Origin: Nipponacmea schrenckii
Taxonomy: Eukaryota > Mollusca > Gastropoda > Lottiidae
Direction of reading: 5' to 3'
DNA length: 64,000 bases
Assembly: GCA_030562195.1 (NCBI GenBank)
Contig: JAUJPP010000003.1
Location: 11,811,398-11,875,397, forward strand
The notes beneath the pieces are model-generated. The model made no database searches. It had not been told where the DNA came from and saw nothing but the letters and a program-made list of their open reading frames with translations. This document shows positions 58,970 through 64,000 of the stretch, in pieces; position 1 is the stretch's first letter; each line of letters begins with the position of its first letter. A program made the position numbers and the translations under genes.

Positions 58970-59255
58970 ATGTTAAATTTTAAACTTGGCTCTGTTCATA
59001 AGTAAATAGACCGGCTGCCATAAATAACATAGAAAAAATATCCTAAAACTAAGTAATTATCCGTAAAGATTCATTTGATTATTGAAAAACGCTAAATAAA
59101 TTGTTTAAAAGTTTTTAAAAAATGACTGAGTTTTGTGAGTTTTCAGGAATTTAAAGAATTTTGTTGCTTTATGACACCAGGTAAGTTCACAGATGAATAT
59201 TGACTCATATGGACCATTCTTGAGAACTAAAATTTTATGTTCATGCTATAAGACT
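58970..59255 (-). repeat. Dispersed repeat, third copy
   Basis: Same orientation as 13975-14310 and reverse of 2721-3000: AACTAAGTAATTATCCGTAA, GATTATTGAAAAACGCTAAA, GATGAATATTGACTCATATG and TTTTATGTTCATGCTA blocks in order. Confidence 0.7.
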
Positions 59256-59259
59256 TTTG

Positions 59260-62160
59260 AGAACGATGCTTCTCCAGCATGGTCTTGATTGCTAAATATT
59301 AGTTGTGCCAGAATTGGAACTGTTGACAACTGCTCGACGCTCGACGCATCCGTTACGTTCTGAGAAAGGATAAATTTTGTAGTGTAAACAGGGTTATTGA
59401 AAGCCTGTTTTGAAAAATGTACTTTGTGCATCCTGATTTTTGGCATTTATCAGTTCAGAACCCAATCTATTAAATTATAAATATCTGTTGTTGATAAATT
59501 AAAACCAAGAGGTTTATGTGATTTCTGCCTTCTCACAATGGAATGAATTAACAACTAAAAGAAATCCATAAATAGCTCACCGTAGGCTTATGTTTTAATA
59601 ATTTATTGAACCGAGGAATGACGTTAAAGTTAATTTACCATTCAGCTGTAATTATAAACTAGGGAAGATGAATAAAAATTTACATAAAGTGTATAAGTTT
59701 TAGCAATTCTGTTGTGTAGGTAGGCAGTCTATTAGATTAGTTACAAAACGCCTGTAATTTGAAAGGTTACAGCCAATGAAATTATGTAGAATTACCATCA
59801 ACCTAGGGAGTGAAAATGATTTACCTAGGGATTATAAGTTCAATGAGAATGGATGTAGGATGGGCTATCTGCTATTAAATCTGCCCGTGGCATCATGACA
59901 ACCTATAAAATACATTCACCGGTCCATCATTATCATAACATATCTATAAACTTTACATTTAGCCGGTCGTTGAATTAAAATGATATTTTTACATCATCTG
60001 TGCAAACAATTGTATTTGGAGTTTTATTATATTACGGAACTGTTATTTTTCTATCGATTATAATTCAGAATATTGCTCTCATTAGAAATGGAAGGAAATG
60101 GTAGGTAATCCATTTTTCTGTTTGCTTAAACTCTATTTGTGTGTTTTGTGCTTGAAAAGATATTGACTACATGCAAATTGTGTTGACTGTCATCGAACTC
60201 AGTGAGCTTCTGAACTGCATTTCATAATCCCAAAGGCTAATATTGTTCATCTCTTAAAGCTTTGGAAACAATCTAGATGATAGACAATAATTGTTCTGCA
60301 TGATAATTTGTTGCCACTTATGATCTTGGTGGTCGTTTTGTTTCTGTTCATAATTTAAGATAAAGAAATAATTTTTACAATTACTTTGTTATGTGAAAGT
60401 GTACCTCAACTGTTGAATACTATCTATATATTCATTTAACTTCAACTGCTTGAAAATGACCACGGTAATTGAAATTACAAGACAAATGCAGGCTTAAAAT
60501 CGATGAAAATCGAAGATATTCCAAAGGTTCATTAATAATTATTTGTTTAAATCCACAATCCTTTCAATGTCTTCAGAATTACAAATGATATTATAATTTC
60601 GGTCATACCATAGTGCTGAGTTTGACCACTGCAAACGGATTTCAGGCTGGAACTTTCTTTCGAAGGAAAACTTACAATTGGCTCCATGCATTTAAAAATA
60701 AATCCGGTTTGAAGGTTTAACTTAAAGTAAAGTATCTAAAAAGAATACATCTGTAATCACAAAATGACGAAAAGCGTCTTTCGCTTATAAAGGAAAAAGT
60801 TTGGTTTATTAACACTATATAAGTGTGAAATATGACCAATGTTTTTCAACAAATGTAGGAAGCGTATCGAGACAAAATATTCTAGTTAATTCATAAATTG
60901 GCTACAGTAGGAAACTTTGTATGTGATTTAGATACTAAGTCTATGGGACACAAATTCAGAAAATGAATGAAAACTTGGTTAATAAATTTTAATTGTGTTG
61001 AAAGCGGAATTAAAAATTATTTTTAAAAGGATTGTAAAAAGCTTTTTAAGCCTTTTTCGAGGACACTTTCCTTTAATTTCTGACATTCAAACTCTGAGTC
61101 TAACGCCTGTGCTTCCTGTTATTTCTGGTTGTGTATTTCTGTTGTCCTAGGAACTACGAGCATTTGACGAATACAAAAAGAAGTCCCCGATACACACCTA
61201 GCAGCACAGAGCTACGCGAAGTGGTTATTTGCAACTGATTTTGTGAGTTTTGTAAGTCGCTTTTAAAATTGTCCGCATCCAAACATTCAGGTAAATGTTG
61301 TTTCTTTCGCGAGGAATAACAACTGGAATGGAGATATTTTATTGCTTTCTTTGTTATTTTAGGAGCTGTTTATGAACATATCCGATTCACCAAGCATATA
61401 TTTATTTGGTTTTTTAATTCGTTTGTTTTTATTTCAGTTCATTATATATCTGTTTAGAATTGAAAAGGTTATATATTTCATTCAATAAGTTTCGCCTCAA
61501 ATTTCCCAAATGTAAAGACTTCTTTTGACTTTGAAGCGTCTAGGTACATTATCGTGATAGGAGTGAGGAAATGGATTGAATAATAGCTTTTAATAATTTT
61601 GATTTTCTCTTTGATATCTATTATAAAATATTACAAAATGCATCAATCTGAGAATTATAACATATTAATGTATTAAATCGGAATATTGATCACATTTCAT
61701 CGTAGATAACGATTCATCGCTATTTTTTATTAGATTGTTAAAAGAACAAATAGAAATGTCACAATTGCAGGATAAACCGTCAGAAAACGTAAGTACAGCC
61801 CTGACCATTGAATTTCAGGCAAAGATTCTGAGTGGCCATACATCTTTTGAATGAAATACTCTATATTTCAAAATTCAGGTGATTTTTTCATACAGGGTGA
61901 AAGTTTATTAATTCATTTCGGCATTAGACCTTATCTTGTGGCAAGTTTTTTTAAATAGGCTCTGTTCAAACATTAAAAGTTGTATTTTGGTCAAAGTTTT
62001 CTTCTATTTACGTTTATTCAAGCTATAATTATAACGGTCTTAGATTCCATAGTAGCCTTTTTCAACTTTGCATCTTAATACTTTCATTTAATTTATTAAA
62101 GGTATATAATATTTAAGCCAAAATATATTTTCCATATTTGTTGCTTTTTGTGTTTGATTT
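59260..62160. other. No gene firmly supported
   Basis: Mostly AT-rich. The only gene-like hint is ATG 61756 followed by ten more codons and AAC|GTAAGTAC at 61789, which could be a first coding exon on the + strand. It is too short to claim. Confidence 0.3.
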
Positions 62161-62164
62161 TTCA

Positions 62165-62265
62165 GGGAAGGGAGGAATTGATTCTCTTTTAATGTAGGGT
62201 TGAACAAATATTTTATTGAAAAGTTGTGATAAAGTGTCTAGATCTGTTTGATGGTTTTGTTCTAA
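62165..62265 (+). repeat. Dispersed repeat, copy related to 32910-33010
   Basis: GGGAAGGGAGGAATTGATTC, then GAACAAATATTTTATTGAAA and GTGTCTAGATCTG, in the same order as at 32.9 and 42.5 kb. Confidence 0.5.
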
Positions 62266-62994
62266 TCTTATCTGAAATTTGAAAAAAAACTCGCCTAAAG
62301 ATCAAATATTTATATTTACTGGTTCGTGCCTTTGCTAGTGCTTTGAAATTATTTTTTCTATTATTATCGGTTTAAAAAATCACACCTGATGCCCCCACTT
62401 CTGGTGTAAATTAAAAATTGTCTACAAAAACGATATATATTACTATTGTGCATAATTACAATCCACTTAGTAGAAAAGGTTCCTGACCGGAAGTGATACA
62501 CGAGCCGTGATCTTATAGTCATACGTATTAGCAAAATTTTAATTCCTTTGCCATTTTTTATCCGATTTGTATGATTTTTTCCTCTTTCAAAGCCTTGTTA
62601 CTTTATCTAAAAGTTGTTGAGACCGAATTTTGAATTTGAATTTGAATTATTTTTAAACTTAAATAATTTTCTCTATCTCGTAATCTTGACCTTCAATCAC
62701 CTTGAAATTTTCAGTATACAATGACCTTGACCTATGCTGTCTATAGATATACTGATTTTGTGTCAAAAATACTGGAATTATAGGCAATCGAAAAGTATAG
62801 GTGCTGTTCACAGCTCTAGTTATTTTTATTATTATCTGCTTATCAGAAGTATCTCGCTACCTCAAACGGAAATGGATAGAATTGCTTCTCACCATAGTTC
62901 TTTAATGGACTGGAATCAAAAAAAAAATATCTAACATAAAATGTTTGGTTACCCGGTATTGACTTATTGCATAATTATTTTTTTGTTATTTTTT

Positions 62995-63580
62995 ATTTTG
63001 AATTAAAAACTTTATTTTCCACCGAGGTGAAAAGTGGGTAAAAAGTGTTAGTTACGGTGGCTCAAATACGACATAAATATTTTTTTTATTAAGAATTAAA
63101 AACTTTATTTTCCACCATGGTGGATAGTATTTTCACCTAGGGGAAAAGTGGGTGATAAGTCTGATAGTTTTTTTTTTAAACTCAATTTTTCACCCATTTG
63201 AAAATTCTTTTCACCTAAGTGAAATGTCTGGTAGTTTTTATTTTAAAACTTTATTTTCCACCATGGTTAATAGTATTTTCACCTTGGTAAAAAACACTTT
63301 ACACCTAGGTGAAAACACTTTTCACTATGGTGGAAAATAAAGTTTTTAAATAAAAATAAAAAAATAAAATTATTTCGTATGTAAGCCACCGTATGTAGTT
63401 TTAATTTTAAAACTATATTTTCCCAAGGTGAAAAGTATTTTCACCTAGGTGAAAAGTAGGTGATAAGTCTGGAAGTTTTTATTTAAAAACTTTATTTTCC
63501 ACCAAGGTGAAATGTGGGTAATAAATCTGGTGTTTTTTATTTAAAAACTTTAATTTTCACCAAGGTTTTATATTAAAAAC
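62995..63580. repeat. Array of short palindromes (TTTTCACC...GGTGAAAA type)
   Basis: Repeated blocks of AAAACTTTATTTTCCACC, ACCATGGTGGA, TTTTCACCTAGGTGAAAA and GTGGGTGATAAGTCTGG, in both orientations. GTTACGGTGGCTC at about 63050 and AAGCCACCGTATGTAG at about 63382 form inverted ends resembling the small MITE at 43642-43853. The whole may be an expanded member of that family. Confidence 0.75.
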
Positions 63581-63589
63581 TACAGGACT

Positions 63590-64000
63590 TACTGCAACAA
63601 CAAATAAAAATGTCTCATCAGAAAGTTTGAATCATTTCCGGTTCATGCGTGGGAACTTCCGGTTTCTCATAATAACCTAGGGCGACGCTGCTTCTAGTGT
63701 AAATAAAGTCACGCATGCGCCATTACATTTAATAAGTCCGCTAAATTTAACCCGATTTTAGTGTCATTTAAAACCGTGTTACTTTATCCAAAACTTTTCA
63801 ACAGAATCTTGATTTTCGAATTGAAATATTTTTAATCAAAAAGCGGCTGAGAAAGCCCGAGCAAAGTGCGTTAAAGTGCAAAAGGGCAGTACATTTATTG
63901 GGCAAAATGTCGAATGCCAAGCATAGTGCTATACTCAGCCCTATTATTATCATTATTATTTTTTTGGAAATCGTGTCATGGTTAATTTGTAGTTTGGTTA
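63590..64000. other. Right edge, no gene recognised
   Basis: A slightly CpG-richer patch (TTCCGGTTCATGCGTGGGAA, CACGCATGCGCC) at about 63640-63720 could be promoter-like or repeat-derived. Nothing decides between these. Confidence 0.25.

Overview
This is animal nuclear DNA: AT-rich, intron-dense and full of decayed transposons. Molluscan-type interspersed repeats (pearl-like elements with ~150 bp core units, an ACGG-type microsatellite and hairpin ends) make a mollusc the best guess. The species cannot be named from the sequence alone.

Two cellular genes are recognisable. On the + strand at the left edge are the last three coding exons (341-517, 1233-1401, 1823-1917) of an NT5DC1-like HAD-family 5'-nucleotidase-domain protein. 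Convergent to it on the - strand, from 40167 down to 6484, is what looks like a complete relaxin-family-receptor-like GPCR (LDLa + LRR + 7TM, related to RXFP1/RXFP2 and invertebrate Lgr3-type receptors). I assembled it by hand from 14 coding exons whose splice sites and phases all agree. They are an N-terminal hydrophobic anchor exon, one LDLa exon, a linker exon, an LRR N-cap exon, seven 72-bp phase-2 LRR exons, one large exon with TM1-TM6, one TM7 exon and a short C-tail exon. The model is 728 codons plus stop. The 15.3 kb first intron and the other introns hold most of the mobile-element relics in the left and middle parts.

Layout. 0-2 kb: NT5DC1-like 3' end with a pearl-like copy in an intron. 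2-6.5 kb: old repeats and a 1057 bp MITE with an 8 bp target duplication. 6.5-40.2 kb: the GPCR gene, whose introns carry two pearl-like elements (11.0-12.5, 37.0-38.3 kb), two Tc1-like transposase relics (25.2-25.5, 30.9-31.3 kb) and a Penelope-like reverse-transcriptase relic (33.7-34.6 kb). 40-43 kb: no gene seen. 43.0-53.2 kb: a composite block in which two ~3.5-3.8 kb direct repeats flank a pogo/Jerky-like DDE transposase. That transposase has a degenerate OTU-like domain between its catalytic core and a PHD-like zinc-finger tail. A fragment of the same element lies inverted just left of the block. 53.4-54.3 kb: an array of ~145 bp units. 57.9-58.7 kb: a large head-to-head array of a ~20 bp motif, able in principle to fold as a long hairpin. 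63.0-63.6 kb: an array built of small palindromes. Apart from one very weak candidate first exon at 61756, I see no gene in 53-64 kb.

The most noteworthy items are the transposase with an embedded OTU-like region and its long flanking direct repeats, the fully resolvable receptor gene with an unusual N-terminal anchor, and the inverted minisatellite at 58.0-58.65 kb.
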